Shown piece by piece: positions 1-6,835 of a DNA stretch of 11,012 bases. Location of the stretch: contig JACCZA010000055.1 in NCBI GenBank assembly GCA_013696185.1, forward strand, positions 1 to 11,012. The letters run 5' to 3'. Numbering within the stretch: the first letter of the stretch is position 1; the number at the start of each line of letters is the position of its first letter. This stretch comes from Actinomycetota bacterium. Its GTDB lineage: Bacteria > Actinomycetota > Thermoleophilia > Gaiellales > Gaiellaceae. Both the position numbers and the translations under genes were made by a program. The notes under the pieces were generated by a model. That model ran no database searches and had not been told where the DNA came from. It saw nothing but the letters and a program-made list of their open reading frames with translations.

Positions 1-206
1 CCGACCGCGACGAAGCTGATGTGGCCGAAGGAGAGCACGCCCGAGGTGCCGACGAAGACGTACAGGGCGACCACGATCGCCACCGCCACGAGGGCGTTGA
101 TGAAGTAGATCTCGGTCGACCGGGCGAACAGCGAGCCGGCGAGGCCCGTGATCGTCACGAGCAGGACCGGCCCGAGGGCCTCGGTCAGCGCCCGCGCCCT
201 CGTCAC
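1..206 (-). CDS. livM: Branched-chain amino acid-type ABC transporter permease LivM (N-terminal part only)
   Basis: This is the N-terminal 68 codons of a LivM-type inner-membrane permease; the rest lies beyond base 1. The reading begins MTRARALTEALGPVLLVTI. It shows a first hydrophobic segment at about residues 10-25, then a second one with NALVAVAIVVALYVFVG. After that comes SGVLSFGHISFVAVG, the conserved LivM loop and helix (family form: G..SlGhaaFfgiGAY). The GTG start overlaps the TGA of the preceding livH (GTGA). It has a GGAG Shine-Dalgarno (SD) at 215-212 with 5-base spacing, so the start is well supported. As the last visible gene of the liv run, it would pair with LivH to form the transmembrane pore. 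The identification is firm; the substrate is not defined. Confidence 0.88.
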   Translation of the reverse strand, partial: MTRARALTEALGPVLLVTITGLAGSLFARSTEIYFINALVAVAIVVALYVFVGTSGVLSFGHISFVAV

Positions 207-1096
207 ACCCGCTCCACCGCCGCGCGCCCGGGCCGCGTGAACAGGCCGCCCGGGCGCACGAGCAGCACGAGGATCACGACCCCGAAGAGGAAGGACGGCA
301 GGTACTGGCTCTGGTCGGTCGGCAGCGCGCCGCCGAGGAAGCCTGACGCGAAGCCGATCGCGAAGCCGCCTAGCGTCGCCGAGAGCAGCCGGTTCATGCC
401 GCCGACGACCACCCCCGCGAGCACGACGATCGTGTCCCTGAGCGCGAACTCGGGGGTCACGAGCGGCGTCTGCACGGTGAGCATGATCGCAACGATCGCG
501 GCGAGCAGGCCGGAGACGAGCACCGCCGACCCGATCACGCGGTTCGCCCGTACGCCGAGCAGACGCGCGGTGCGGAAGTCGATCGCCGCGGCGCGCATGT
601 GCAGACCGACGCTCGTGCGACCGAGGAGCGCGACGAGGGCGATCAGGCAGGCGGCCGCCACGGCGATCGCGACGAGCGTGATCTTGCGGATGTCGACGCC
701 GCCGACGGTGACCGGCTGGTTCAGGCTCGCGAGCGAGGCGGCGATCTTGCCGAGCGAGCCGAACCAGAGGAGGGCGATGCTCTGCAGCAGGAAGGCGACG
801 GCGAACGTCGCCACGAGCATCACCGCCGGCGACTGCGTGCGCAGCGGCCGGAAGACGAGCCGCTCCATCGCGAGCGACAGCGCGAGCGTGGCGGCGAAGC
901 AGAGGAGGATGCCCGCCCAGACCGGCCAGCCCCGTTCGGAGGCGAGCGCGAGCGCGTAGGCGCCGGCCATCACGAGCTGGCCGTACGCGAAGTTGACGAG
1001 CCGGAGCACCCCGAACACGAGCCCGATCCCGACCGCCATGAGCGCGTACACGGAGCCGAGGCCGACCGCGTCGGCGAGCGTCTGCCAGTCGATCAC
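203..1096 (-). CDS. livH: Branched-chain amino acid-type ABC transporter permease LivH
   Basis: LivH-family inner-membrane permease, 297 aa from the chosen start, with about eight hydrophobic segments. The diagnostic N-terminal block is LGSVYALMAVGIGLVFGVLRLVNFAYG (shown here only as the family pattern: YAL.A.G..L.fGv...iNfA.G). The cytoplasmic coupling loop GLHMRAAAIDFRTARLLGV matches the LivH/LivM form RA.a.d...A.l.Gi that contacts the ATPases. I chose GTG 1096 because GGAG lies 6 bases upstream (1106-1103) and the N-terminus then matches the usual LivH length. An earlier GTG at 1141 overlaps the livF stop (GTGA) but has no visible SD and would add the unconserved MTAPAPGGLPLAEIL. The gene partners livM, which overlaps its stop. 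Imported substrates of this family are branched-chain or aromatic amino acids, amides, urea or aromatic acids. Confidence 0.92.
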   Translation of the reverse strand: MIDWQTLADAVGLGSVYALMAVGIGLVFGVLRLVNFAYGQLVMAGAYALALASERGWPVWAGILLCFAATLALSLAMERLVFRPLRTQSPAVMLVATFAVAFLLQSIALLWFGSLGKIAASLASLNQPVTVGGVDIRKITLVAIAVAAACLIALVALLGRTSVGLHMRAAAIDFRTARLLGVRANRVIGSAVLVSGLLAAIVAIMLTVQTPLVTPEFALRDTIVVLAGVVVGGMNRLLSATLGGFAIGFASGFLGGALPTDQSQYLPSFLFGVVILVLLVRPGGLFTRPGRAAVERV

Positions 1097-1137
1097 GAGG
1101 ATCTCCGCGAGGGGAAGGCCCCCCGGCGCAGGCGCAG

Positions 1138-1857
1138 TCACGAGAAGTACGCGCCGATCATGGTCTCGGTGTCCTCCGCGTCCCCCGGGGTCAACGTCAG
1201 GCGCACCTCGCCGTTCGACAGCACGTGGCTGCGCTCGGCGAGCGCTACCGTGCGCTGCGCCCGCTGCTCGACGAGGAGGATCGCGAGACCGCCGTCCCGG
1301 ATCGTCGCGAGCGCGTCGAAGACGACGTCGACGACCGTCGGAGAGAGCCCGAGCGACGGCTCGTCCAGGAGGAGAACGTCCGGGCGCGCGACGAGCGCGC
1401 GTGCGATCGCGAGCTGCTGCTGCTGGCCGCCCGAGAGCGCCCCCGCCTGCCGGCGCCGGAACTCGAACACGACGGGGAAGAGCTCGTACGCACGCTCGAG
1501 GTCGCCCGCCGTGCCCTCGCGGGAGCGGCGTCCGGCGAGGCCGAGCCTCAGGTTCTCCTCCACGGTCAGCTCGGAGAAGATCCGGCGGCCCTCGGGCACG
1601 AGCGCGATCCCGCCCCGCGCGACCGCCTCCGGCGCCCGACCGCGGATCGACCTGCCCGCGAGGCGGATGTCGCCTCCGGCGGCCGGCACGAGCCCCATCA
1701 CCGCGTGCAGCGCCGTCGACTTCCCCGCCCCGTTCGCCCCGATCAGCCCGACGATCTCGCCCGCACCGACGCTGAGGGTCAGCCCGCGCACCGCCGTGAC
1801 GGGGCCGTAGCGCACCACGAGGCCGTCGAGCTCGAGCAGCGGCGCCCCTGCGCTCAT
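1138..1857 (-). CDS. livF: Branched-chain amino acid-type ABC transporter ATP-binding protein LivF
   Basis: Cytoplasmic ATPase of 239 aa, the usual LivF size. Motifs in order: Walker A GANGAGKST (40-48), the LivF-typical segment VPEGRRIFSELTVEENL (88-103), ABC signature LSGGQQQQLAIARAL (141-155), Walker B VLLLDEPSLGLSP (161-173), and LVEQ (195-198). In LVEQ a Gln stands where most ABC proteins have the switch His; this is normal for LivF. The ATG overlaps the livG stop (ATGA) and has GGAG 5 bases upstream, so translation is probably coupled. It would form the nucleotide-binding pair with LivG and drive the LivHM pore. A longer open frame upstream of the ATG lies inside livG in another frame and is not coding. 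Confidence 0.95.
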   Translation of the reverse strand: MSAGAPLLELDGLVVRYGPVTAVRGLTLSVGAGEIVGLIGANGAGKSTALHAVMGLVPAAGGDIRLAGRSIRGRAPEAVARGGIALVPEGRRIFSELTVEENLRLGLAGRRSREGTAGDLERAYELFPVVFEFRRRQAGALSGGQQQQLAIARALVARPDVLLLDEPSLGLSPTVVDVVFDALATIRDGGLAILLVEQRAQRTVALAERSHVLSNGEVRLTLTPGDAEDTETMIGAYFS

Positions 1858-2633
1858 CCGGACTCCGCTTCCACGAGGGCGCTCTCTCCGAGGTAGGCGG
1901 AGGCGACGTCCAGGTTCTCGCGGATCTCCCCCGGGGTCCCCTCGGCGAGGCTCTGGCCCTGGTCGAGCACGTGGATGCGGTCGCAGACGGCCATGATCAG
2001 CGCCATGTTGTGGTCGATCAAGAGGACGCCGGCTCCGTGCTCGTCGCGCACCGAGCGGACGACCGCCTCGAAGCCGGGCACCTCGCTCTCCGGCAGGCCG
2101 GCGGCCGGCTCGTCCATGAGCACGAACGCCGGCCGTGTCGCGAGCGCGCGGGCGACGCCGAGACGTCGCTCGTCGCCGTGGGAGAGCGCGCCCGCCGTCG
2201 CGTGCTCGTGCGCCGAGAGGCCGAGCAGGTCGAGCAGCTCTCCGGCCCGCCGCCGCGCCTCGCGCGCCCCCGCCCCCACCCCGAGGGCGGCGATCTCGAC
2301 GTTCTCGCGCACGCTCAGCGAGCGAAACGCGTGGCTGTGCTGAAAGGTGCGCGCGAGCCCGTGGCGGCCGCGCCGGTGCGGGCTCCACGACGTGATCTCC
2401 CGGCCCTCGAGCTCGACGGTGCCGGCGTCGGGCAGGTCGAAGCCGCTGAGCACGTTGACGAGGGTCGACTTCCCGGCGCCGTTCGGGCCGATCAGGCCGA
2501 CGACCTCGTGGCGGTGGAGCTCGAGGGAGACGCCGCGGAGCGCGCGCACTCCTGCGAAGGAGCGCGCGACGCCGGCGGCCCGGAGCGTCGCCCCGGGCCG
2601 CCGGCCGTCGTCCTGCCGGTTCTCGTCCGCCAC
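1854..2633 (-). CDS. livG: Branched-chain amino acid-type ABC transporter ATP-binding protein LivG
   Basis: ATPase subunit of 259 aa. Walker A GPNGAGKST is at 49-57, a Q-loop Gln at about 98 (ARTFQHSHAF), Walker B FVLMDEPAAGL at 170-180 and the switch His in LLIDHNM (H208). The C-terminal block GQSLAEGTPGEI resembles the LivG tail G..iAeGtP.ei. The signature reads LSHGDERRLGVARAL, where LivG proteins usually have LSYGQQRRLE or similar. The GTG start at 2633 is 7 bases after the stop of the binding-protein gene. No clear SD is visible, so it may rely on ribosomes finishing the upstream gene. It is slightly divergent but shows all residues needed for ATP hydrolysis. Confidence 0.93.
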   Translation of the reverse strand: MADENRQDDGRRPGATLRAAGVARSFAGVRALRGVSLELHRHEVVGLIGPNGAGKSTLVNVLSGFDLPDAGTVELEGREITSWSPHRRGRHGLARTFQHSHAFRSLSVRENVEIAALGVGAGAREARRRAGELLDLLGLSAHEHATAGALSHGDERRLGVARALATRPAFVLMDEPAAGLPESEVPGFEAVVRSVRDEHGAGVLLIDHNMALIMAVCDRIHVLDQGQSLAEGTPGEIRENLDVASAYLGESALVEAESG

Positions 2634-2640
2634 ACCCGCG

Positions 2641-3846
2641 CTAGATCTTGGCGACGACCTTCGCGGTGACCGCCCCGACGACCTTCGCCTGGTTGTCCTC
2701 GATGCGGAGCACCCGGTACTCCCGGCCGAAGACCGAGTGCAGCTGCGGCGAGAAGCTGACGCGGCCCGAGATCGTCTGCAGCCGCTTGAACCGCTCCATC
2801 CGGGTGGCGAGCGCTGCCCCGTTCGTGGAGCCCCCGGCCTGCCTGATCGCGGCGGCCACGCCGTCGATCGCGGCGGGGCCCGTGAGGAACCCTCCGGTGG
2901 CTGCCTTGACCTGCTTCGCCAGCTGGTTCACGGCCTTGCTCGGGTCGTCTCCGAACGCCGAGGCATAGGTGACGAAGTAGTAGTTCGTGACCTTCGGGCT
3001 CTTGGGCAGCCAGTACGTGCCGTCGCCCGCCCACGAGTTGAGGATCGGCGTGTTGTTACCGAGCGATCTGAGCCCCGACACCATGGTCGAGAGGGCGCCG
3101 AAGGCCCCGGCGGTCGACGTCACGATCACGTCGGCCTTGACGCCGTTCAGGCGGCTGACCGCGTTCTGCACGTTGGTCCCGCCGAGGGACTGGTAGCTCT
3201 CCTTCGCGACGATCTTGCCGCCGAGCTGCTTGAAGCGCACCTCGAAGGCCTGGACGACGTTCTTGAAGTAGACGATCACCGTGTCGGTCGCGAGCGACGC
3301 GCTCCGCCACCCGCGGCGGTAGGCGTACTCCGCCATCGCCGAGCCCTCGTCCTGGGCGACGTTCCCGAAGCTGAACGCGAGCTTGCCCTTGCTGCCGAAG
3401 CGCTTGGGCCCCATCTGGTCGGTGCCGATGCACGGCGCGACCGTCAGGACTCCCCGGTTCAGGGACTCCTGCACGACGGGAGCGGCGAAGTCGACGTCGC
3501 AGGTCGTGAAGATGACGTTCGCCTTGCCGAGCAGCCTGGCCGCGCACGCCTTCGCGATCGCCGGCTTGTTGCCCTGCGTGTCGCACGTGACGATGCTGAG
3601 CGGGCGGCCGCTGACCCCGCCCTTCGCGTTCAGCTGGTTCACGCGCAGCTTCGCCGCCGCGAGCGCCGGCCCGTCGAAGGGGGCCATCGCGCCCTTGCTG
3701 TCGAACGCCCACCCGATCACGATCGGCTTCTTGGCTCCCGCCGCCCCGTCCGTCCTGCCGGCAGCCGCCGCGGCGAACACCGACACGCCGAGGCATGCGG
3801 CGACGAACGTCGCGACGAGCGCCGTCCGATTGCTCGGTCGACTCAT
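2641..3846 (-). CDS. Liv-type periplasmic/extracytoplasmic substrate-binding protein
   Basis: Type I periplasmic-binding-fold protein of 401 aa (Peripla_BP_6 / LivJ-LivK type) that delivers substrate to the LivHMGF importer. Residues 1-30 form an export signal: MSRPSNR, then a hydrophobic stretch ending in AAAAAG. VAAC at 15-18 fits a lipobox loosely, so a lipoprotein is possible, but more hydrophobic residues follow the Cys and ordinary signal cleavage looks more likely. The mature protein opens with KKPIVIGWAFDSKGAMAPFDGPA, the usual family start (here only the pattern i.iG...p.tG..a..g). It carries four cysteines (88, 101, 116, 139), which could form disulfides. ATG 3846 was chosen because of the strong GGAGGGAG upstream and because the signal peptide starts there. 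The gene heads the liv run. Its ligand cannot be told from sequence. Confidence 0.93.
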   Translation of the reverse strand: MSRPSNRTALVATFVAACLGVSVFAAAAAGRTDGAAGAKKPIVIGWAFDSKGAMAPFDGPALAAAKLRVNQLNAKGGVSGRPLSIVTCDTQGNKPAIAKACAARLLGKANVIFTTCDVDFAAPVVQESLNRGVLTVAPCIGTDQMGPKRFGSKGKLAFSFGNVAQDEGSAMAEYAYRRGWRSASLATDTVIVYFKNVVQAFEVRFKQLGGKIVAKESYQSLGGTNVQNAVSRLNGVKADVIVTSTAGAFGALSTMVSGLRSLGNNTPILNSWAGDGTYWLPKSPKVTNYYFVTYASAFGDDPSKAVNQLAKQVKAATGGFLTGPAAIDGVAAAIRQAGGSTNGAALATRMERFKRLQTISGRVSFSPQLHSVFGREYRVLRIEDNQAKVVGAVTAKVVAKI

Positions 3847-3851
3847 GCTGT

Positions 3852-3859
3852 CTCCCTCC
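3852..3859 (-). promoter_or_regulatory. Shine-Dalgarno of the substrate-binding protein gene
   Basis: The minus strand reads GGAGGGAG, separated from ATG 3846 by 5 bases (8 from the GGAGG core). It is the strongest ribosome-binding site I saw in the window. It fits the need for high synthesis of a binding protein compared with its membrane partners. It also rejects the longer open frame that begins at 3990. Confidence 0.75.
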
Positions 3860-3868
3860 ACTCGTTTG

Positions 3869-3885
3869 ATCCGCAGCGTGCGGAT
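3869..3885. promoter_or_regulatory. 17-base inverted repeat upstream of the Liv binding-protein gene (candidate operator or hairpin)
   Basis: The sequence is ATCCGCA-GCG-TGCGGAT, a perfect 7-base inverted repeat with a 3-base centre. It ends 22 bases before ATG 3846 and 9 bases upstream of the SD. It sits in the 104-base gap (3847-3950) between the dehydrogenase gene and the liv genes, so it is in the 5' untranslated region or promoter. It could be a dimeric repressor site or a small RNA hairpin. No U-run follows, so it is not a typical terminator. No convincing -35/-10 pair was found for a liv promoter in this gap. Confidence 0.45.
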
Positions 3886-3950
3886 GGCTTGACACCCCGC
3901 TGACTCAGACGACGACGCGACCGCGATGTCAGCTGTCCCGGGGCCACGGG

Positions 3951-4901
3951 TCAGGCGGCCGCCCGCACCGAGGACGCCTGCGTCTGCCACGAGGCCTCCT
4001 TCGCCTTGACCAGCCGCAGGAGCGCCGTGTGCAACGGCACGGGCACCCCGAGCCGGCCGGCCTCACGCACGAGCGCGCCCGTGATCAGGTCGATCTCGGT
4101 CTGCCGCCGAGCCACGACGTCCTCGAGCATCGACGGCAGGTGTGCGCTGCCTCGGCGCGTGGCGAGCACGTTCATCTCCCAGGGATCCTCGTGCAGCTCG
4201 ATCCCTGCCGCAGCGGCCACGCGCTTGCCCTCGTCGACGAGGTCGTGGACGAGGTGGCCCAGGTCCTCGAGCCGCTCCTCCTGCGCGAAGCGTCCCTCGT
4301 GCGGCAGGCCCGTGAGGGCTGCCACCGCGTTGATCGTCGCGTTGAAGATGAGCTTCGACCAGCGGGCGGGCATGAGGTCTCGGAAGGCGCGCGCCTCGAG
4401 CCCCGAGCGGACGAGCAGCTCGGCGACCTCCTCGACGCGCTCGTAGGGAAGCCCTGCGTAGGGGCCGAGCCACGTCTCGGTGTCGAGGATGTACTCGACG
4501 TGCGCGTCGTCGTGCCGGGTGCCGCTCATGAAGGTCACCCCGGTGACGATCGGCCAGGCGCCGTGGCGACGGACGACCTCCTCCGCGCCGAGCCCGTTCT
4601 GCACGGTCATGAGCGTCGCGCGCGGAGCGTGGCCCTCGAGCGCCGCGAGCGCCGGCTCGAGGCCGGTGCCCTTCGTGGCCACGATGCCGAGGTCGAACTC
4701 GGGCAGGTCCTCCGGACGGGCGGCAGCCCGCACCCGTGCCGTGAAGTCGTGACGGCCCGAGACGCGCAGGCCGCGCTCGTTCAGCGCGCGGGCGTGCTCC
4801 TCCCGCCTCGTCAGGATCGAGACGTCGCAGATGCGGGCGAGGTGGCCCGCGAAGAGGCTGCCGATCACCCCCGCGCCGATCACGCAGACTCGCTCTGTCA
4901 G
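3951..4901 (-). CDS. Ketopantoate reductase (PanE/ApbA) family NADPH-dependent dehydrogenase
   Basis: 6-phosphogluconate-dehydrogenase-like fold protein that reduces a 2-oxo acid with NAD(P)H. The Rossmann motif GAGVIGS sits near the N-terminus. Expected catalytic and binding residues, numbered from the chosen start, are all present: N102 in VQNGLG, K183 in RWSKLIFNATINAV with N187 and N191, and E269 in TEIDLITGA (family TEID.ING). The length of 316 aa is normal. The start is unusual. The first conventional start, GTG 4883, would cut off beta-strand 1, while TERVCVIGAG is encoded in frame just upstream with only CTG 4901 as a possible start before the stop of the previous gene. It lies 15 bases after the LLM monooxygenase stop. 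With no other pantothenate gene near, it more likely serves the local catabolic pathway than vitamin synthesis (inference). Confidence 0.85.
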   Translation of the reverse strand: MTERVCVIGAGVIGSLFAGHLARICDVSILTRREEHARALNERGLRVSGRHDFTARVRAAARPEDLPEFDLGIVATKGTGLEPALAALEGHAPRATLMTVQNGLGAEEVVRRHGAWPIVTGVTFMSGTRHDDAHVEYILDTETWLGPYAGLPYERVEEVAELLVRSGLEARAFRDLMPARWSKLIFNATINAVAALTGLPHEGRFAQEERLEDLGHLVHDLVDEGKRVAAAAGIELHEDPWEMNVLATRRGSAHLPSMLEDVVARRQTEIDLITGALVREAGRLGVPVPLHTALLRLVKAKEASWQTQASSVRAAA

Positions 4902-4916
4902 CGCGGAGCCCCCACG

Positions 4917-6008
4917 TCAGGCGTAGGAGGGCTCGCGCGTCTCGCGCGGAGCGGCGTCCCGGAAGTGCGGCATCACGCGCTGGGCGAACAGCTCCTGCGC
5001 CTTGATCGCCTTCCAGTGCTCGAACCCGCCGGCGTTGACCGTGATCGAGACCTCGGTCAGGCCCTCGCAGACCTCCTGCACCGCCTCGATCCGCTCGATC
5101 ACCTGCGCGGGCGTCCCGACCCAGACGATGTCGCCCGCGATCATCTCGTCGTACGGCGTCGCGGCGAGCTGCTCCATGATGCCGGAGGCGTAGAAGCCGT
5201 AGCCCGCACGGTTCAGCTCCTCGGTCGGCGGGGGTGCCGACTCCGTCAGGGGCGAGGCGTTGCCGGCGAGGAAGCCCCGCATGCCCTGCTCGGCCTCGCG
5301 CCGGGCCGTGGCCTCGTCCTCGTCGATGTAGCAGGCGTGGATCCAGACGATGTCCGGCGTCGTGCCGTGCTCGGCGCACCGGGTGCGGTAGAGGTCGAGC
5401 TGATCCCTGAGAGCCGCATAGGGCAGAAGGGGCGGGACGACGACGGCCCAGCCGCGCTCGGCCGCGAGCTCGTACGTCCGGTCGCTCGTGCCGCCGAGGA
5501 AGACCCGGAACTTGCGCTTCGGTCGCGGCACGATGCCCGAGCTCTCGACCTGGAAGTACGTGCCGTCGAACGAGAAGCTGTCGTTCTCGAGCGCCGTGAA
5601 GAGCAGCTCGACCGCCTCCTCGTAGCGCCCGCGCGACTCCTCGTCGAGCGGCAGGCCGGCCTTCGGGGGCATCCAGCCGTGGCCGCGGCCGACGCCGAAC
5701 TCGTAGCGCTCGCCGAGCAGGATGTCGGCGACGGCGATCTCCGAGGCCAGGATCAGCGGGTTGTGGTACGGCAGGCTGTGCAGGAGCGTGCGGAAGACGA
5801 TCCGCTGCGTTCGCTGCGCCGCAGCGGCGAAGAAGGCCAGCGGGTTCGCGGAGATCGAGAACTTCGGGAAGAAGAAGTGCTCGATGATCGCGTAGGCGTC
5901 GTAGCCCAGTCGGTCGGCGTTGACGACCTGCTCCAGCACCTCGCCGTACATCTGCTCCCACGACTTCCCGGGCCAGCTCTGGAGCTCGGAGTAGAGACTG
6001 AACTTCAT
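4917..6008 (-). CDS. Luciferase-like monooxygenase (LLM class, flavin-dependent)
   Basis: TIM-barrel flavin monooxygenase/reductase of 363 aa, family PF00296. Evidence: the N-terminal MKFSLYSELQ strand; EHF at 43-45, the position of the catalytic E/H loop in bacterial luciferase relatives; an IVFRTLLHSLPYHNP strand-loop; EFGVGRGHGW (103-112); and late GGTSDRT (172-178) for phosphate or flavin binding. The C-terminal VGTPAQVIERI (297-307) is also typical of LLM proteins. Such enzymes use reduced FMN (or F420) to oxygenate or cleave ketones, amides, chelators or heterocycles, and usually need a separate reductase; none is visible here. ATG 6008 has AGGAGG 4 bases upstream. The gene starts the minus-strand unit that continues into the dehydrogenase and is divergent from the GntR regulator, its likely controller. 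The substrate is unknown. Confidence 0.9.
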   Translation of the reverse strand: MKFSLYSELQSWPGKSWEQMYGEVLEQVVNADRLGYDAYAIIEHFFFPKFSISANPLAFFAAAAQRTQRIVFRTLLHSLPYHNPLILASEIAVADILLGERYEFGVGRGHGWMPPKAGLPLDEESRGRYEEAVELLFTALENDSFSFDGTYFQVESSGIVPRPKRKFRVFLGGTSDRTYELAAERGWAVVVPPLLPYAALRDQLDLYRTRCAEHGTTPDIVWIHACYIDEDEATARREAEQGMRGFLAGNASPLTESAPPPTEELNRAGYGFYASGIMEQLAATPYDEMIAGDIVWVGTPAQVIERIEAVQEVCEGLTEVSITVNAGGFEHWKAIKAQELFAQRVMPHFRDAAPRETREPSYA

Positions 6009-6055
6009 CGGGCCTCCTCGTGCGCGAGCCCGGCACCCGGGCCGCCGCGACAGCG

Positions 6056-6087
6056 ACTTTGACCCATATCTGATCAAGTGTCAAACT
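6056..6087. promoter_or_regulatory. Shared divergent promoter/operator between the LLM monooxygenase and the GntR regulator
   Basis: The 69-base divergent gap holds an inverted repeat TTTGAC (6058-6063) - 16 bases - GTCAAA (6080-6085). On each strand this gives a good -35 match (TTGACC plus, TTGACA minus), then 17 bases, then CAAACT or CAAAGT as a weak -10 (3 of 6 to TATAAT). On the plus strand the end of the -10 lies 8 bases before GTG 6096; on the minus strand it lies upstream of the monooxygenase AGGAGG. FCD-type GntR proteins bind inverted repeats as dimers and commonly control the divergent gene, so the same repeat may be the operator. This is a reading of pattern, not a mapped promoter. 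Confidence 0.4.
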
Positions 6088-6800
6088 CGATCGACGTGGC
6101 GGGAGCGGCGACACGGAGGACGGACTCGCGGCAGACGCCGAAGCACCGGACGCTGGCGGAGCGGGCCGTCGCCGAGCTGCAGGAGGCCATCCTGAACGGC
6201 GAGCTCGCGCCCGGCCAGCCGCTCCACCTCGAGCGGCTGGCGCGCCAACTCGAGATGAGCCCGATGCCGGTGCGCGAGGCGGTACGCCAGCTCGAGCGCC
6301 TCGGGCTGGCAGAGCACGTCCCGCACCGCGGCGCGCGGGTGAGCCAGCTCTCCGTCGAGGATCTGCGTCAGACCTACCAGGCGCGACTCCTACTCGAGAC
6401 GCTCGCGGTGCGCGAGGCCGCCGAGCGCTTCGGCGACGAGGAGGCCTCGCTCGCCACGCAGCGCCTCGCCGAGCATGTCGCGGCCTCCCGCGCGGGCGAC
6501 CTCCGCGGTGGTCGCCTCGCGCACGCCGAGTTCCATCTCGGCCTCTACGAGGCCTCGGGCTCGCACTGGCTGCCACGCCTGATCCGGCCGCTCTGGCAGA
6601 ACAGCGAGCGCTACCGGATCGCCTCCCTCGCCGGCCGCGGCTCGATCGAGCGTCGCCGCCGTGAGCACCAGCGGATCCTCGACGCGTGCATCCGCCGGGA
6701 CCCCGACGGCGCAGAGGCAGCGCTGCGCGCTCACCTCGTCCTGACGGCGAACCTCGTCGCCCGCCGGATGGGCGTGGACGACCTGTTCGACGCGTCGTAG
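6078..6800 (+). CDS. GntR-family transcriptional regulator, FCD subfamily
   Basis: Dimeric DNA-binding repressor/activator of 240 aa, the normal size for FadR/FCD regulators. The winged helix covers about residues 24-90, with the GntR pattern L.e.av..L..aIl.GelapG and the recognition helix MSPMPVREAVRQLERLGLAE (60-79). The FCD effector domain follows (95-235) with the metal/ligand histidines expected for this fold: H149 and H153 (HAEFH), H197 (REHQRILDA) and H219 (RAHL). FCD domains commonly bind organic acids through a metal ion. GTG 6078 is the first start but has no SD and lies inside the palindromic site. GTG 6096 (234 aa) just downstream could be a leaderless start. It is the only plus-strand gene, divergent from the LLM gene and convergent with the HMGL-like gene, so it probably regulates this locus. 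Confidence 0.92.
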   Translation: MSNSIDVAGAATRRTDSRQTPKHRTLAERAVAELQEAILNGELAPGQPLHLERLARQLEMSPMPVREAVRQLERLGLAEHVPHRGARVSQLSVEDLRQTYQARLLLETLAVREAAERFGDEEASLATQRLAEHVAASRAGDLRGGRLAHAEFHLGLYEASGSHWLPRLIRPLWQNSERYRIASLAGRGSIERRRREHQRILDACIRRDPDGAEAALRAHLVLTANLVARRMGVDDLFDAS

Positions 6801-6835
6801 CCGAGGCCGGGCCCACGTCGGGCGGGGTCGCTCGA
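6801..6835. other. Convergent gap between the GntR and HMGL-like genes
   Basis: The 35 bases separate two converging stop codons. A possible short hairpin GCCC-ACGTC-GGGC lies at about 6811-6823, but it has only 4 base pairs and no T-run on either strand. It is at best a weak bidirectional terminator. Confidence 0.25.

Noticed and set aside
3889..3930. Plus-strand promoter starting with TTGACA at 3889-3894
   Set aside because: There is no -10 at 16-18 bases and no plus-strand gene downstream.
3938..3951. Terminator hairpin CCCG...CGGG after the KPR-like gene
   Set aside because: The stem is only about 4 base pairs and there is no U-run on the minus strand.
3847..3990. Extension of the binding protein upstream to 3990
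   Set aside because: It would overlap the dehydrogenase gene and precede the signal peptide; the strong SD at 3852-3859 fixes the start at 3846.
3951..4901. Calling the dehydrogenase panE for vitamin B5 synthesis
   Set aside because: Catalytic residues fit the family, but no pantothenate genes are near and many family members act on other 2-oxo acids.
4029..6062. 677-residue open frame on the plus strand opposite the LLM and KPR-like genes
   Set aside because: It is antisense to two clearly conserved genes, rich in Arg, Asp, Glu and Leu with no recognisable motif, as expected from high-GC shadow frames.
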